Origin: a filamentous cyanobacterium ESFC-1
GTDB lineage: Bacteria; Cyanobacteriota; Cyanobacteriia; Cyanobacteriales; Spirulinaceae
Assembly (NCBI GenBank): GCA_000380225.1
Contig: KB904821.1
Coordinates: forward strand, 1 to 64,000
Reading direction: 5' to 3'
Length of the DNA stretch: 64,000 nt
A model generated the notes under the pieces. That model searched no databases. It saw only the letters and a list, made by a program, of their open reading frames with translations, and was not told the origin of the DNA. This document shows positions 45,583-55,648 of this stretch, one piece after another (within the stretch, counting starts at the first letter, position 1; each line of letters opens with the position of its first letter). A program made the position numbers and the translations under genes.

Positions 45583-46056
45583 ATGAAACGCTTTTTAAGT
45601 ATACTCGGTTTAATCGGTATCGCTGCCGTTCCTAGTGCCGCGATCGCCGAAGGAATCGCCCCCAAACAAATGCGAACTCCGAGCGCCGATCCTAGCTACG
45701 AAAGTAACTACTATCGCTATTACGAAAGCATCCCGCAAACCACCCTTTCTTATGTAGAACCGACTTCCGGTGATGTCCAAATTCGCCTTAATAATATGAC
45801 CAATAGCACAATTAGCTATCAAGTGGTCGGCGATACGGGTGAAATTATGTTAGAACCCGGTAGTGAAGTGATGCTCGATGATATCGAAGCCCCGGTTAGT
45901 GTCTTTGTTTATCGTGAAGACAACGGCTTGATTCAAGCCACCGCTACCTCCCCCGAACCGGGAATGTTGAATGTGAACTTGGACGAAACCGAAATTTTCC
46001 AAGCCGCAGATTTATCGATTCGCATCAGTCCCGAAGGCGCGGTTTATGTGCGCTAG
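45583..46056 (+). CDS. Small secreted beta-rich protein, unknown function
   Basis: 157 aa from the ATG at 45583. Residues 1-22 form a signal peptide with cleavage after AIA. The mature protein has an N-terminal Tyr/Pro-rich stretch and a beta-sandwich-like remainder (SGDVQIRLNNMTNSTISYQVVGDTGEIMLEPGSEVMLDDI). AGGAG is 14 bases upstream, longer than usual. An intrinsic terminator follows directly. I do not recognise a named family. Confidence 0.7.
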   Translation: MKRFLSILGLIGIAAVPSAAIAEGIAPKQMRTPSADPSYESNYYRYYESIPQTTLSYVEPTSGDVQIRLNNMTNSTISYQVVGDTGEIMLEPGSEVMLDDIEAPVSVFVYREDNGLIQATATSPEPGMLNVNLDETEIFQAADLSIRISPEGAVYVR

Positions 46057-46072
46057 AAATAATTGAAAAAAG

Positions 46073-46099
46073 AAAAGGCGGGTCGATCCCGCCTTTTTT
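46073..46099 (+). terminator. Intrinsic terminator after the secreted protein gene
   Basis: AAAAGGCGGG-TCGAT-CCCGCCTTTTTT: a stem with GC-rich base and U-run. It works in either direction and also separates the convergent fumC transcript. Confidence 0.92.
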
Positions 46100-46154
46100 G
46101 TTATTGGTTATTTGTTATTACCACCATTATACCCCGTAAATCGTTCAATGTTCA

Positions 46155-47537
46155 TTAATGGGTCATATCCGCCGGACGCACCCATTGATCGAACTGTTCT
46201 CCGGTGAGCATTCCCGACTCAATGCAAGCTTGGCGGAGAGTTTTGCCTTCGGTATAGGCTTTTTTCGCCACTTTAGCGGCATTGTCGTAGCCAATATGGG
46301 GATTTAACGCCGTGACCAACATCAGAGAATTATTGAGAAACTGCTCGATTTGCGGGCGATTCGCTTCTAACCCGACAACAAGATAATCCGTAAACGACCC
46401 ACAAGCATCAGACAACAAGCGAATCGAGTTGAGTAAATTAAAAATCATCATCGGTTTGAAGACATTTAACTCAAAATTGCCCTGAGTTCCCGCAAAGCCA
46501 ATCGCCGCATCATTGCCCAAAACCTGAACGCAAACCATCGTCATTGCTTCGCATTGGGTGGGGTTGACTTTCCCCGGCATAATCGACGAACCCGGTTCAT
46601 TGGCAGGTAGTTTCAATTCCCCCAAGCCACAACGAGGGCCAGACCCCAACCAGCGCAAATCGTTGGCAATTTTCATCAGGGAACAAGCCAGAGTTTTGAG
46701 CGTACCACTGGCCATCACAATGGCATCATGGGCGGCAAGGGCGGCAAATTTATTCTCGGCGCTGACAAAGGGAAGCCCGGTAAAATCAGCAATTTGGGCG
46801 GCAACGCGATCGCTAAATTCCGGGTGAGCATTCAAACCCGTCCCTACCGCCGTTCCCCCGATTGCTAATTCGTACAAATCCGGCAAAAGCCGATGAAGGC
46901 AATTCCTATCTTTATCCAACTGGGCTACATAGCCAGAAAATTCTTGGCCGAGGGTGAGGGGAACTGCATCCATCAGATGAGTGCGACCAATTTTGACAAT
47001 ATCTTGAAACTCTTTTTGCTTGCCTTCGAGGGCGTTGCGGAGTTGAGTCACCATCGGCAACAATCTCTGCTGCATTTGTTCGGCGGCGGCGATGTGCATG
47101 GCGGTGGGAAAGGTATCGTTAGACGATTGGGACATATTGACATGATCGTTGGGGTGAATGGGGGTTTTGCTGCCCATTTCCCCCCCGGCAATCTCGATGG
47201 CGCGATTGGCGATGACTTCGTTGGCGTTCATATTGGTTTGCGTACCGCTTCCAGTTTGCCAAATCCGCAGGGGGAAGTGGTCGTTCAGTTTGCCGGAAAT
47301 GACTTCTTCTGCGGCTTGGACGATGAGTTGGGCTTTGTCGGGGGGGAGTTTGCCCAGATCGCTATTTACCCTGGCGGTGGCTTTTTTGAGGATACCAAAA
47401 GCGCGGATGAGTTCGGGGGGCATGATATCGTCGCCAATATCAAAGTAAAGAAGCGATCGCTGAGTTTGTGCGCCCCAATAGCGATCGCCCTCGACCGCGA
47501 TCGCGCCCATGCTGTCGGTTTCTGTACGAGTCGTCAT
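46155..47537 (-). CDS. fumC: FumC, class II fumarate hydratase
   Basis: 460 aa from the ATG at 47537 (the frame also contains a GTG at 47552). A tricarboxylic-acid-cycle enzyme interconverting fumarate and malate. It has the superfamily signature [15 protein letters not shown] (residues ~313-327), the N-terminal [11 protein letters not shown]...YWGAQTQRS start, and the active-site [12 protein letters not shown] and [15 protein letters not shown] blocks. The length is normal. The first ~20 codons are duplicated at 51057-51109 on the other side of the P-type ATPase gene. The leader contains A/C-rich heptamers. Confidence 0.97.
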   Translation of the reverse strand: MTTRTETDSMGAIAVEGDRYWGAQTQRSLLYFDIGDDIMPPELIRAFGILKKATARVNSDLGKLPPDKAQLIVQAAEEVISGKLNDHFPLRIWQTGSGTQTNMNANEVIANRAIEIAGGEMGSKTPIHPNDHVNMSQSSNDTFPTAMHIAAAEQMQQRLLPMVTQLRNALEGKQKEFQDIVKIGRTHLMDAVPLTLGQEFSGYVAQLDKDRNCLHRLLPDLYELAIGGTAVGTGLNAHPEFSDRVAAQIADFTGLPFVSAENKFAALAAHDAIVMASGTLKTLACSLMKIANDLRWLGSGPRCGLGELKLPANEPGSSIMPGKVNPTQCEAMTMVCVQVLGNDAAIGFAGTQGNFELNVFKPMMIFNLLNSIRLLSDACGSFTDYLVVGLEANRPQIEQFLNNSLMLVTALNPHIGYDNAAKVAKKAYTEGKTLRQACIESGMLTGEQFDQWVRPADMTH

Positions 47538-48098
47538 TTCAGTTATCAGCACCTCAGTAGAACGTTTTTCCGATAGTTTACTGGTTTTTTGTTGTTGGTT
47601 GTTGGTTGTTGGTTATTGGTTATTGGTTATTGGTGACAAGTTAAGGCGAAAAGCAGGATGTCAAGAAAACATAAAACCGTTATTGTAGGGGCGAGGTCTC
47701 CTCGCCCAATCTCAACTTGGGGGAAACCACGATGGGATGTTATTATCGCGTTGCTAAAACGTAAACTTGGACGGGGAAACCCCGCCCCTACGGAAACTTG
47801 ACAAAAACGATCTAACCTTAACTTGTCACGGTTGGTTATTGGTTGTTGGTTATTGGTTATTGGTTGTTGGTTGTTGGTTATTGGTTGTTGGTTGTTTGTA
47901 CCGTTTTCCCTAAATCCCTCAATTGGTAATTGGTAATTGGTAATTTCCTCCCACTCCTCCCCCTCCTCCCCCTCTTCCCCCTCTTCCCCCTCTTCCCCTA
48001 CTGCCCACTGCCCACTGCCCACTGCCCAAGAAAGCCGACTGCCCACTGCCCAAGAAAGCCGACTGCCCAAGAAAGCCGACTGCCCAAAAAACTGATTA
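47538..48098. repeat. Repeat-rich intergenic region upstream of fumC
   Basis: 560 bases without a gene. Contents: GGTTGTT/GGTTATT heptamers (47583-47634), a MITE-like 100-bp element with ends at 47694 and 47793, another heptamer block (47828-47942), a CTCCTCCC/CTCTTCC polypyrimidine run (47943-48000) and CTGCCCA/GAAAGCCGA repeats (48001-48090). Frames across it are simple-sequence artefacts. Confidence 0.85.
47694..47793. repeat. ~100-bp MITE-like element with palindromic ends
   Basis: The left end TGTAGGGGCGAGGTCTCC and right end (reverse complement) CGTAGGGGCGGGGTTTCC are inverted copies, and each arm is itself a short palindrome (AGG..CCT, GGGG..CCCC). Both arms continue into a CAACTTGG / AAACTTGG segment. 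Solo arms occur at 8311-8335, 24478-24505 and 38237-38260. Confidence 0.75.
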
Positions 48099-50828
48099 CT
48101 AATTACTAACATTCGGTGGATCGATGCGATTGGCGATCGCGGCCACCACGACAATCGGCAGTCCAACCGCCAAACAAATCAGCCATTGATTCAAATTCAA
48201 CGGGGAAGTTGCAAATAAGTTATTCATCACGCCCCATTGACTGAAAATCACCTGTAACACAATCGTTACGCCAATCCCCACCCAAATCATCGGTACAGAC
48301 GCAACGCGATCGACACGACCACGCAATTTCCCCCACAAGGTCAGCCCGATTTGACTCAAACTGAGTAAGTAGAAAATCCGTCCGGCGACTAAGGCTTGAA
48401 TTGCCATCGTCCGGGCTAAATCGATGTTTCCCGTGGTCGTGCGAATCCACTCAAAAACGCCAAAAATCACAATCCAATTAAACAGCGAAATTAGCAAAAT
48501 GCGTTTAATCAAACTGCCATTGAGTAACGGTTGATTGGGCGATAAGGGCGGTTGTTGCATAACGTTACTGGCTTTCGGTTCAAAAGCCAAAGGAACGGTC
48601 ATGGCAATGGAGTTCACCATATTGAGCCACAACACCTGCAACGATAAAATGGGTAAAAACTCAGCGCGACCGAGTAATACACTGATAAAAATCGTCATCG
48701 ACTCGCCGCCATTAACAGGCAGAATAAACGCGATCGCCTTCATTAAGTTGCGATACACTGTGCGTCCTTCTTCTACCGCCGCTTCAATCGAAGCAAAGTT
48801 ATCATCCGTGAGAATCATATCCGCCGCTTCTTTAGCCACTTCGGTTCCCGCTTTCCCCATCGCAATGCCAATATCCGCGCTTTTAAGCGCCGGGGCATCA
48901 TTCACCCCATCCCCCGTCATCGCGACGATATTGCCTTTCGATTGTAAAGCTTCGACGAGGCGCAATTTTTGTTCGGGAGCGACGCGAGCAAATACAACCC
49001 CATCCTCAACCGCATTGGCTAACTCGCTTTCGTTCATTTCAGCAAGTTCTTGACCCGTAAACGCGATCGTCTCTCCTTGGCGTTTTAAGCGCATTTGCAG
49101 CGCGATCGCCTTGGCTGTGACCTTATGATCCCCTGTAATCATTTTGACGCGGATTCCAGCGTTTTTACAGGCTTCTACGGCTTTAATCGCTTCTTGGCGC
49201 GGCGGATCGATCATGCCCTGCAAGCCCAAAAATTGAAACCCACTCTCGATATTTTCTGGCTCAATTAGGTTTTGCTGTACGGTTTTACGAGCTAAGGCCA
49301 AAACACGCAAGCCTTCTGCGGCCATGGTTTCGACGGTTTCGTGAATTTGCGCGGCGTTGAGGGCTTGAGGGCGATAATCGGTATCTAAAACCGCATCGCA
49401 CCGAGACAACACCGCTTCGACTGACCCTTTCAAATAAACCACTTTCTCCCCTTGCTGTTTATCTTCGTGCAAGGTAGCCATATACTGATGCTCGGATTCA
49501 AAGGGAATGGTATCTAAGCGGGGTTGCTTTTCTTCTAGCTCATTCGCCCAAAATCCGGCTTTGCGTGCGGCGGTAATCAATGCGCCTTCGGTGGGGTCTC
49601 CGACGACTTTCCAAGTGTCTTCCTGTTGGTCTACATGGGAGTCATTACATAGTAAACCGGCAATCAGACAATCTTTGAGAACAGGGGTTTCTTTAACCTC
49701 GATCGTGTTCTTGTCCTGGGAAATTTGGCCTTCGGGGGTGTAACCGCTTCCCGACAGGCGATAATGTTGATGGCCTGCATAGATACTTTGCACCGTCATT
49801 TGGTTTTCCGTCAGAGTTCCGGTTTTGTCCGAACAAATAACCGTGGCGCTTCCTAGGGTTTCGACGGCGGGCAATTTACGGATAATGGCGTGACGATTGG
49901 CCATGCGCGAAACCCCAATGGCCAGGGCAATGGTAACAACGGCGGGTAAGCCTTCGGGAATGGCACTAACGGCTAAAGCAATGGTGGCTTCAAACATCGA
50001 TGTCCAGGTTTCCCCGTAACCCAAACCCACGATAAAGGTAAAGGTGGCAACCCCTAAAATAACGTAGAGCAGTTGGCGGCTAAATTTATCGAATTTGCGG
50101 GTGAGGGGAGTTGTCAGATTCGCTTGTTTTTCCATTAATTGGGAAATACGCCCGGTTTCGGTGTTTTTCCCAATGGCAACGACTACGCCTTGAGCTTGAC
50201 CTGCCGTGACAAAACTGCCCGCATAAGCCATACTTTTACGATCGCCTAGGGCAGCATCAGTATTAACCGCTTTGGCATTTTTTTCAACTGCTGTTGATTC
50301 TCCGGTTAATGCCGATTCATTGACTTGTAAGTTTTTGACTTCAACTAAGCGTAAATCCGCCGGGACTTTATCACCAGAGGTTAAAAAGACTAAATCCCCT
50401 GGCACTAATTCAGCCGAAGAAACGGTGGTTTTATTGCCGTCGCGACGAACGGTTGCATCGGTTTGAACCGAGGAAGATAAGGCCGCGATCGCGTTTTCGG
50501 CTTTCATTTCTTGGACAAAGCCGACAACAGCGTTAATAAAAACAACGCCCCAAATCACCCAAGCATTTGTCCATTCATTTAAAAAGGCTTTAACAATTCC
50601 GGCTAGAATTAATATATAAAGTAGCGGTTGATTAAACTGTTCTAAAAACTTGAGAACTGGATTTTTTCCCCCTTTGGCTTCGATGGTATTAGCACCAAAT
50701 TGATTTTTTCGTTCTTTAACTTCCGCTTGGCTTAAACCTTTCTTAAGATCGAGTTTAACTTGTTCTAAGGTTTCTGGCACGGATACAGAATGCCATTGAC
50801 GATCGTGGATTTTCTCTAAATTGGTCAT
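48099..50828 (-). CDS. P2-type cation-transporting ATPase
   Basis: 909 aa. It has the phosphorylation motif [13 protein letters not shown], actuator TGES, hinge [11 protein letters not shown] and ten predicted membrane helices. M4 has AIPEGLP and M5 PVNGGESM, keeping the Glu/Asn ligands of SERCA-like pumps. M6 reads [11 protein letters not shown], whereas Ca2+ pumps have an Asp two residues after the Asn-x-x-Thr motif. One of the usual two Ca2+ sites is therefore probably absent, and the transported cation is uncertain (Ca2+, Na+ or other). The gene lies between fumC and a duplicated fumC 5' fragment. Confidence 0.93.
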   Translation of the reverse strand: MTNLEKIHDRQWHSVSVPETLEQVKLDLKKGLSQAEVKERKNQFGANTIEAKGGKNPVLKFLEQFNQPLLYILILAGIVKAFLNEWTNAWVIWGVVFINAVVGFVQEMKAENAIAALSSSVQTDATVRRDGNKTTVSSAELVPGDLVFLTSGDKVPADLRLVEVKNLQVNESALTGESTAVEKNAKAVNTDAALGDRKSMAYAGSFVTAGQAQGVVVAIGKNTETGRISQLMEKQANLTTPLTRKFDKFSRQLLYVILGVATFTFIVGLGYGETWTSMFEATIALAVSAIPEGLPAVVTIALAIGVSRMANRHAIIRKLPAVETLGSATVICSDKTGTLTENQMTVQSIYAGHQHYRLSGSGYTPEGQISQDKNTIEVKETPVLKDCLIAGLLCNDSHVDQQEDTWKVVGDPTEGALITAARKAGFWANELEEKQPRLDTIPFESEHQYMATLHEDKQQGEKVVYLKGSVEAVLSRCDAVLDTDYRPQALNAAQIHETVETMAAEGLRVLALARKTVQQNLIEPENIESGFQFLGLQGMIDPPRQEAIKAVEACKNAGIRVKMITGDHKVTAKAIALQMRLKRQGETIAFTGQELAEMNESELANAVEDGVVFARVAPEQKLRLVEALQSKGNIVAMTGDGVNDAPALKSADIGIAMGKAGTEVAKEAADMILTDDNFASIEAAVEEGRTVYRNLMKAIAFILPVNGGESMTIFISVLLGRAEFLPILSLQVLWLNMVNSIAMTVPLAFEPKASNVMQQPPLSPNQPLLNGSLIKRILLISLFNWIVIFGVFEWIRTTTGNIDLARTMAIQALVAGRIFYLLSLSQIGLTLWGKLRGRVDRVASVPMIWVGIGVTIVLQVIFSQWGVMNNLFATSPLNLNQWLICLAVGLPIVVVAAIANRIDPPNVSN

Positions 50829-51331
50829 AGGTTAAACACGGTTAAATTGCCGTTGATAAAGACTGCTGGACAAGCCAAATCATGAATTACGCTCGCGGAA
50901 TAATGCCATCATTCAGTTTAACAACGCGCCCTACCCCAAGTCACCGAAAGCGATCGCGTTGCCCAGTCATTGAATGGGTGGGAGGGACTCATGCTGCGAT
51001 CGCGACGGGCAAAGTGGCAAGCAATGCGGAGATCGCGCCTGTCCTTTATCCTAAGTCAATAGCGATCGCGATCGCGCCCATGCTGTCGGTTTCTGTACGG
51101 GTAGTCATTGTTTTTACCATTGAGCGAGTATTTTTCTATTTTCATGGAAATACTATAGATCATTGCAAAATTTAACAATTGACTTGAGTTCGGCACTTAT
51201 TTTATTAAAGGATATCTTGGTTTTTCTCAAGCTTAATTATACGAATATTTATTAAGTTTTTAAAATGTATTTTGAACCCTAATCAAAAAACGTTAAAATC
51301 AATAAATTAAAAACATAAAGGCTCGGTTAGT
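50829..51331. other. Intergenic region with duplicated fumC 5' end
   Basis: 503 bases. A short copy of the fumC start lies at 51057-51109. The region also carries HIP1 clusters near 50952, 51000 and 51063. No complete gene is supported; long frames over it have no ribosome sites or recognisable family. Confidence 0.6.
51057..51109 (-). pseudogene. Duplicated 5' fragment of fumC
   Basis: On the minus strand the segment reads ATGAC(T/C)...ACAGAAACCGACAGCATGGGCGCGATCGCG and continues to GATCGCTATTG, matching fumC codons 1-~20 (47476-47538) except for two synonymous or near-silent changes and a short deletion between the two HIP1 cores. It then runs into an unrelated stop. The translation begins [22 protein letters not shown]. 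Confidence 0.85.
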
Positions 51332-52780
51332 ATGAAAATGAATCTCAAGCAAATTGTTCCTTTAGGGTTTGGAAGTATTTTTATATTAACGGCGATTGGT
51401 ACAGCAGCATCCCAATTTAGCATCGTTACTTTGAATGCAGCCAGAGAAGCCATCAACCAAGCTTATCTCGTCAGGCTCGAATTACAAGCGCTGGAAAAAA
51501 ATCTAGTTGACGCTGAAACCGGACAAAGGGGTTTTTTATTAACGAATAATCCGAGTTTCTTAGAACCTTATACTGACTCTCTGAGTGAAATCCCCGCTCA
51601 TTTTCAAAACTTAGAAGCCTTATTAGCCGACACGCCACAACAACAACAAAAGTTAGAGCAACTTCGCGCTGTGACTCAGCAAAAACAAGCGGAACTGGCC
51701 CAAACCATAAACCTCAAAAGAGCCGGAAGAATAGACGAAAGTTTAGCCATTGTTATAAGTGGCGAAGGCAAAGAATACATGGATGCAATTCGCGCCATTC
51801 TGGCCGAAACCATTAGATACGAAGAACAGAACATCGCTGAACGTCAAGAAGGCGCTCAACTAGCCCAACGCATTGTTACCGTTATTAACTACAGTAATGC
51901 TATCCTCATTGTGATCGTCGGCTGTGCGGCAATTGTAACCATTAATCGCATTGCGATCGCACCCATCAACCTAATCGTCAGTAATTTAGCTCAATCCTCC
52001 AGTCAAATCGCCACGGCAGTTGAACAGCAAGAACAAACCGCATCTCAACAAGCCGCCATTGTCAACGAAACGGCAACCACCATGGATGAACTCAATCATT
52101 CATCCCGTCAATCGAGCGAATACGCCACTAATGCCGCAGCCAACGCTCAAAAAACCCTCGAACTCACCGAAAAAGGCTCTCAGGAAGTGAACGAAAGTCT
52201 GCAAGGGATGACCCTACTCCAAGACAAGGTAAATCATATTGATACCCAAATTGATCAACTCAAAGCCCAAACTCAGCAAATTGGTAGTATTTCTCAAGTG
52301 GTGTCGGAATTGGCCAACCAAACCAATATGTTAGCGCTCAATGCGGCGGTAGAAGCGGCTCGCGCTGGCGAAAGAGGTCAGGGTTTTGCAGTTGTAGCCA
52401 CAGAAATTCGCAAGTTAGCCGACCGCAGCAATCAATCGGCTCAAAGTATTAATACATTGGTAAGTGATATTCAGAATGCGATTGTTACAACTTCTGTGGC
52501 AACGACAGCCGGCCGAGAAACCGCAAGTTCGGGCTTAAAGACCGCAGAACGTACCGTCCAAACTTTTACCGATGTGGCTGAAGCTGTCACAGCGATGGCA
52601 ACGAATAACCAACATATTTCTTTGAACCTGAAACAACAACTTGATGCCATTCAACAAGTTGTGCAAAGCATGAATCAAATTAACCAAGGGGCCAGAGAAA
52701 ACACCACAGGGATTAGTCAGACCAAAACTGGAACTGAAGCCCTTAATTTAGCGGCTCAAGAGCTTAAATCCATTGTCTAG
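51332..52780 (+). CDS. Methyl-accepting chemotaxis-type receptor with CHASE3 domain
   Basis: 482 aa. TM1 is at ~10-30 and TM2 at ~190-212, bracketing a CHASE3 four-helix sensor ([28 protein letters not shown]). The cytoplasmic part lacks an obvious HAMP domain and goes directly to the signalling coiled coil with the conserved hairpin [43 protein letters not shown]. It would signal through CheA/CheW-type partners, probably for type IV pilus motility. No che genes are adjacent. The ribosome site is weak. Confidence 0.92.
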   Translation: MKMNLKQIVPLGFGSIFILTAIGTAASQFSIVTLNAAREAINQAYLVRLELQALEKNLVDAETGQRGFLLTNNPSFLEPYTDSLSEIPAHFQNLEALLADTPQQQQKLEQLRAVTQQKQAELAQTINLKRAGRIDESLAIVISGEGKEYMDAIRAILAETIRYEEQNIAERQEGAQLAQRIVTVINYSNAILIVIVGCAAIVTINRIAIAPINLIVSNLAQSSSQIATAVEQQEQTASQQAAIVNETATTMDELNHSSRQSSEYATNAAANAQKTLELTEKGSQEVNESLQGMTLLQDKVNHIDTQIDQLKAQTQQIGSISQVVSELANQTNMLALNAAVEAARAGERGQGFAVVATEIRKLADRSNQSAQSINTLVSDIQNAIVTTSVATTAGRETASSGLKTAERTVQTFTDVAEAVTAMATNNQHISLNLKQQLDAIQQVVQSMNQINQGARENTTGISQTKTGTEALNLAAQELKSIV

Positions 52781-52918
52781 GGCGATTAAAACCGATTATT
52801 AATTATGGGCAGTGGAGTGGGCGCGATCGCGTTTCTCAAAACTGTATTTATGTCAACCAAACTTCTAAAAATTTATTATAATAGTTAACAAAGCTTAATA
52901 TTCTACGCAATTATAATC

Positions 52919-53584
52919 ATGCAAACAATCAAATACGAAACTTTCTTTCGGCGAAGCGCCACGTTTCTCGCCGTAGCAATCCTGACATTCGTGCTTCTGG
53001 CCGCCGGAACAGGCATTTTACTCGCCTATTACTACCAACCCGCCGCCGGAGGCGCTTATGAATCCCTCAGCCACATCAATAACACCGTTTCCTACGGTTG
53101 GTTTGTTCGCAGCGTCCACAACGTCGCGGGTAACGGCATCATCGTCGCAGCCTTAGTACAAATTATTGTTATGTTCCTAGGGCGGCAGTTACGTCCGAGT
53201 TGGTTTTTCGGTTGGGTGAGTGGCTTTTTACTCGCCCTCAACGCCATTGGTTTAGGCTGGACTGCTATGATCCTCAATTGGTCTCAAGAAGGCTTCTGGC
53301 GGCTCAAAATTGAACTCGCGACCCTGCAATCAATTCCTTTAATTGGTAACACCATCCGCGACATTCTCACCGGAGGCGGCGGCATTAATAGCGACACAGT
53401 AATGCACTTCTACACTCTCCACAGCTATGTTTTATCCTTGGGTGCAGTGCTTTTATCCGTCGTACATCTCGGTAGCTTAATTATCCAGAAGCGCGATCGC
53501 CGTCGTCAACTGGTCGAACAATTAGAACGATTAGTTCCCACCGCCGAAACCGAAGAAAGCGAAGCAGAAACAGTCGCTCAATAA
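52919..53584 (+). CDS. Cytochrome b6-like protein lacking one haem ligand
   Basis: 221 aa with four membrane helices and clear homology to the N-terminal cytochrome b fold (AYESLSHINNTVSYGWFVRSVHN, LHSYVLSLGAVLLSVVHLGSL). Counting from PetB, the histidines equivalent to His86, His187 and His202 are present, but the partner of His202 (His100) is Gln in VAALVQIIV. The protein has no cysteine, so the thioether of haem c_n is also absent. It therefore binds at most one complete b-haem pair plus a partial site. It is a paralogue, not the photosynthetic PetB. A strong terminator follows. Confidence 0.85.
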   Translation: MQTIKYETFFRRSATFLAVAILTFVLLAAGTGILLAYYYQPAAGGAYESLSHINNTVSYGWFVRSVHNVAGNGIIVAALVQIIVMFLGRQLRPSWFFGWVSGFLLALNAIGLGWTAMILNWSQEGFWRLKIELATLQSIPLIGNTIRDILTGGGGINSDTVMHFYTLHSYVLSLGAVLLSVVHLGSLIIQKRDRRRQLVEQLERLVPTAETEESEAETVAQ

Positions 53585-53616
53585 CTTTAATATTTTTGCT
53601 TTTGTTGGCAACTGTT

Positions 53617-53641
53617 AAGGAGGCTTCGGCCTCCTTTTTTT
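53617..53641 (+). terminator. Intrinsic terminator after the cytochrome b6-like gene
   Basis: AAGGAGGC-TTCG-GCCTCCTT followed by a T-run. The TTCG tetraloop is typical of strong bacterial terminators. Confidence 0.95.
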
Positions 53642-53705
53642 GTTGTCATTGGGCGGGAGATTTGGGGTAATACCAAATCCGGTTTCGATACACCTTCTAT
53701 TCCGA

Positions 53706-53804
53706 TAACCCACCCTCGGATTGGTAATCCGGGGAACCAATGAGGGCAAAGTCCGCCCTTGCGGACTAAAAAATAGGCGGGTTGTGGTAAGCGGATTTAG
53801 TATA
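53706..53804. repeat. Inverted copy of the 17.7-kb dispersed repeat
   Basis: The reverse complement aligns with 17714-17809 over most of its length (ATACTAAATCCGCTTACC; AGTCCGC..GCGGACT hairpin; CGGATT.AATCCG...GGGTTA). The central part carries its own hairpin around GTCCGCCCTTGCGGAC. Confidence 0.8.
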
Positions 53805-53954
53805 AAGGCTCGAAGCCAAAACCAAAAAATATTTTCAACAAAGAGAAATGAGCAACTTTTTAAACTGTCCTTTTCACAAAAAAAAAGTAAAATTTGCGAA
53901 ATAACCCCAATCCACTTGTATAGCTAATACAGATTCAGATTCGCTTTCTTGCCC

Positions 53955-54008
53955 AAAACTTTTAAGATTGTCGCGACGTTGTGACAGTCTTAAAAGTTTC
54001 TGTTTTTA
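53955..54008 (+). promoter_or_regulatory. Strong hairpin in the leader of the amidase gene
   Basis: The 17-bp stem AAACTTTTAAGATTGTC (53956-53972) pairs with GACAGTCTTAAAAGTTT (53983-53999) with one G-T pair and a 10-base loop, followed by CTGTTTTTA. It could be an intrinsic terminator or an attenuator 120 bases before the amidase ATG. The upstream gene already has its own terminator. Confidence 0.7.
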
Positions 54009-54126
54009 GTACGAATCTTTCTGATCGTTTGTGCGTCACAGAGAAATACGAACCTAAGCGCGAAGTTAGTTTCAGTTGAGTTTAGCTTCGTGGGCTGGCA
54101 AGACCTAAGCGAATCACGAAAATATC

Positions 54127-55644
54127 ATGCGACTTCCAAGCCTTCTTTTAAGTGCGACAAGTGTATTAGTTTCTGCTGTGGCTGCATCCCCCGCAGAAGC
54201 AGCAAACCTGCTCAGTTGGCAATTTGATGCGTCTCAAAACAAACTCACCTTCACTACAGACGCAGGGGTACAACCCACCGCCAAACTGATTCCGAGTCCG
54301 AATCGAATCGTTGTTGATTTGCCCGGTGTCCGACTGGGAGGGGCAACAATGCGCGACAACTTCGGCGGCGCGATCGCCAGCGCCAGGGCAGGGCAGTTTA
54401 ACGCCAATACAACCCGCATTGTTATAGAACTGGCCGAAGGCTACACCGTCGATTCGCAACAGGTGAAAGTCGTTGGGGTTAACCCCACCCAATGGTCGGT
54501 ACAGTTGCCAACCCCGAAGCGTATCAGTCAAGCGGGGGGCAATGTTTCCGTTCCCACAACGCCCCAAAATCAGACTTACAATCCTAACTTTCAAATTACC
54601 AGCAGTGGCTTTTATGTCCGCTTAGATGACTCTGGCGACGATCGCGTTAGTATTCAGCGCAGTGGCGATCGCAAAACCATCAACATTGACCTACCGGGTG
54701 TCAAACTGCCCAACTCCCTCACCGGACGAGTCTTACCCGTCAGTCGTTACGGCGTGAGTCAGGTACAATTCGCCCAAACCGGAGCTTCTGGAGCGCGTTT
54801 GACCCTCTCAGTAGACCCCATAAGTCCCGATTGGCAAGCCTCGGTGAGTCGCTTGGGTGGCGTAGTTTTGATGCCCCGTGGTGGCTTGTATGCAATTCGC
54901 AGCAACACCCCAACCCCCGAACCCGCAACCCCGGTGGTTACGCGACCCACACAACCCGTCGTCTCGATTCCGGTGCCGCAACCCTTGAATCCGACCCCGC
55001 CCCCCGTAACCCGTCCCACACCGCCGCCCCAGAGTCGCCCAAATCCCACACCAACCCCACCGCCAGCAACCAAGCCCTCGCCCTCGTTACCGCAAATCAA
55101 CAACAGTCGCATTGTCGTGACCATCGATCCGGGTCATGGGGGACGCGATCCCGGTGCTGTGGGGATTGGCGGTTTGAAAGAAACCGATGTCGTCTTGCCG
55201 ATTTCTTTAGAAGTCGCCCGTATCCTGGAACGTCAGGGCGTGGGGGTACAGTTAACCCGCAGTAGCGATCGCTTTATTTCCCTTTCGGGACGTACCGCCA
55301 TGGCCAATCGGGCTGATACAGACTTATTTGTGAGTATCCACGCCAATGCGGTAGCCAATCGTTCGAGTGTGAATGGGGCAGAAACCTTTTATTTCTCTAG
55401 CGGTCGCGGTTTAGCCCAAAGCATTCAAGAAAGCATGATTCGCCGCACGAGACTGAACAATCGCGGCGTGAAACAAGCCCGTTTTTATGTGTTACGCAAT
55501 ACGGCGATGCCTGCGGCGTTGGTAGAAGTGGGTTTTGTGACGGGTAATTCTGATTCGCGCAAGCTATCCGATCCGGCGTTTCGGGATGACATGGCCGAGG
55601 CGATCGCGGAGGGTATTTTGAACTACGTTAAACGCAATTATTAG
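54127..55644 (+). CDS. N-acetylmuramoyl-L-alanine amidase with AMIN domains (AmiC-type)
   Basis: 505 aa. A signal peptide (residues 1-25) precedes two AMIN domains (~28-115 and ~150-255, marked by IVVDLPGVRLGG and INIDLPGVKLPN), which target septal peptidoglycan. A Pro/Thr-rich linker (~265-330) follows, then an Amidase_3 catalytic domain: VTIDPGHGGRDPGAVG (metal His), LKETDVVLPISLE (metal Glu), FVSIHANA (second metal His) and VEVGFVTGNSDS (catalytic Glu). It cleaves the stem peptide from glycan during cell separation or septal-junction pore formation in filaments. It has a leader hairpin upstream. Confidence 0.95.
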   Translation: MRLPSLLLSATSVLVSAVAASPAEAANLLSWQFDASQNKLTFTTDAGVQPTAKLIPSPNRIVVDLPGVRLGGATMRDNFGGAIASARAGQFNANTTRIVIELAEGYTVDSQQVKVVGVNPTQWSVQLPTPKRISQAGGNVSVPTTPQNQTYNPNFQITSSGFYVRLDDSGDDRVSIQRSGDRKTINIDLPGVKLPNSLTGRVLPVSRYGVSQVQFAQTGASGARLTLSVDPISPDWQASVSRLGGVVLMPRGGLYAIRSNTPTPEPATPVVTRPTQPVVSIPVPQPLNPTPPPVTRPTPPPQSRPNPTPTPPPATKPSPSLPQINNSRIVVTIDPGHGGRDPGAVGIGGLKETDVVLPISLEVARILERQGVGVQLTRSSDRFISLSGRTAMANRADTDLFVSIHANAVANRSSVNGAETFYFSSGRGLAQSIQESMIRRTRLNNRGVKQARFYVLRNTAMPAALVEVGFVTGNSDSRKLSDPAFRDDMAEAIAEGILNYVKRNY

Positions 55645-55648
55645 CCTC

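Noticed and set aside
47627-48166. Open frame on the minus strand with GEEGEEGEE and NNQQPIT runs
   Set aside because: It is made of tandem polypyrimidine and heptamer repeats and overlaps the end of the ATPase gene. It has no family and no initiation signal.
50882-51175. 97-codon plus-strand frame
   Set aside because: It overlaps the fumC fragment on the opposite strand and consists largely of HIP1-derived residues, with no ribosome site or recognisable family.
53721-53927. 68-codon plus-strand frame
   Set aside because: Crosses the dispersed repeat at 53706-53804 and has no ribosome site or family.
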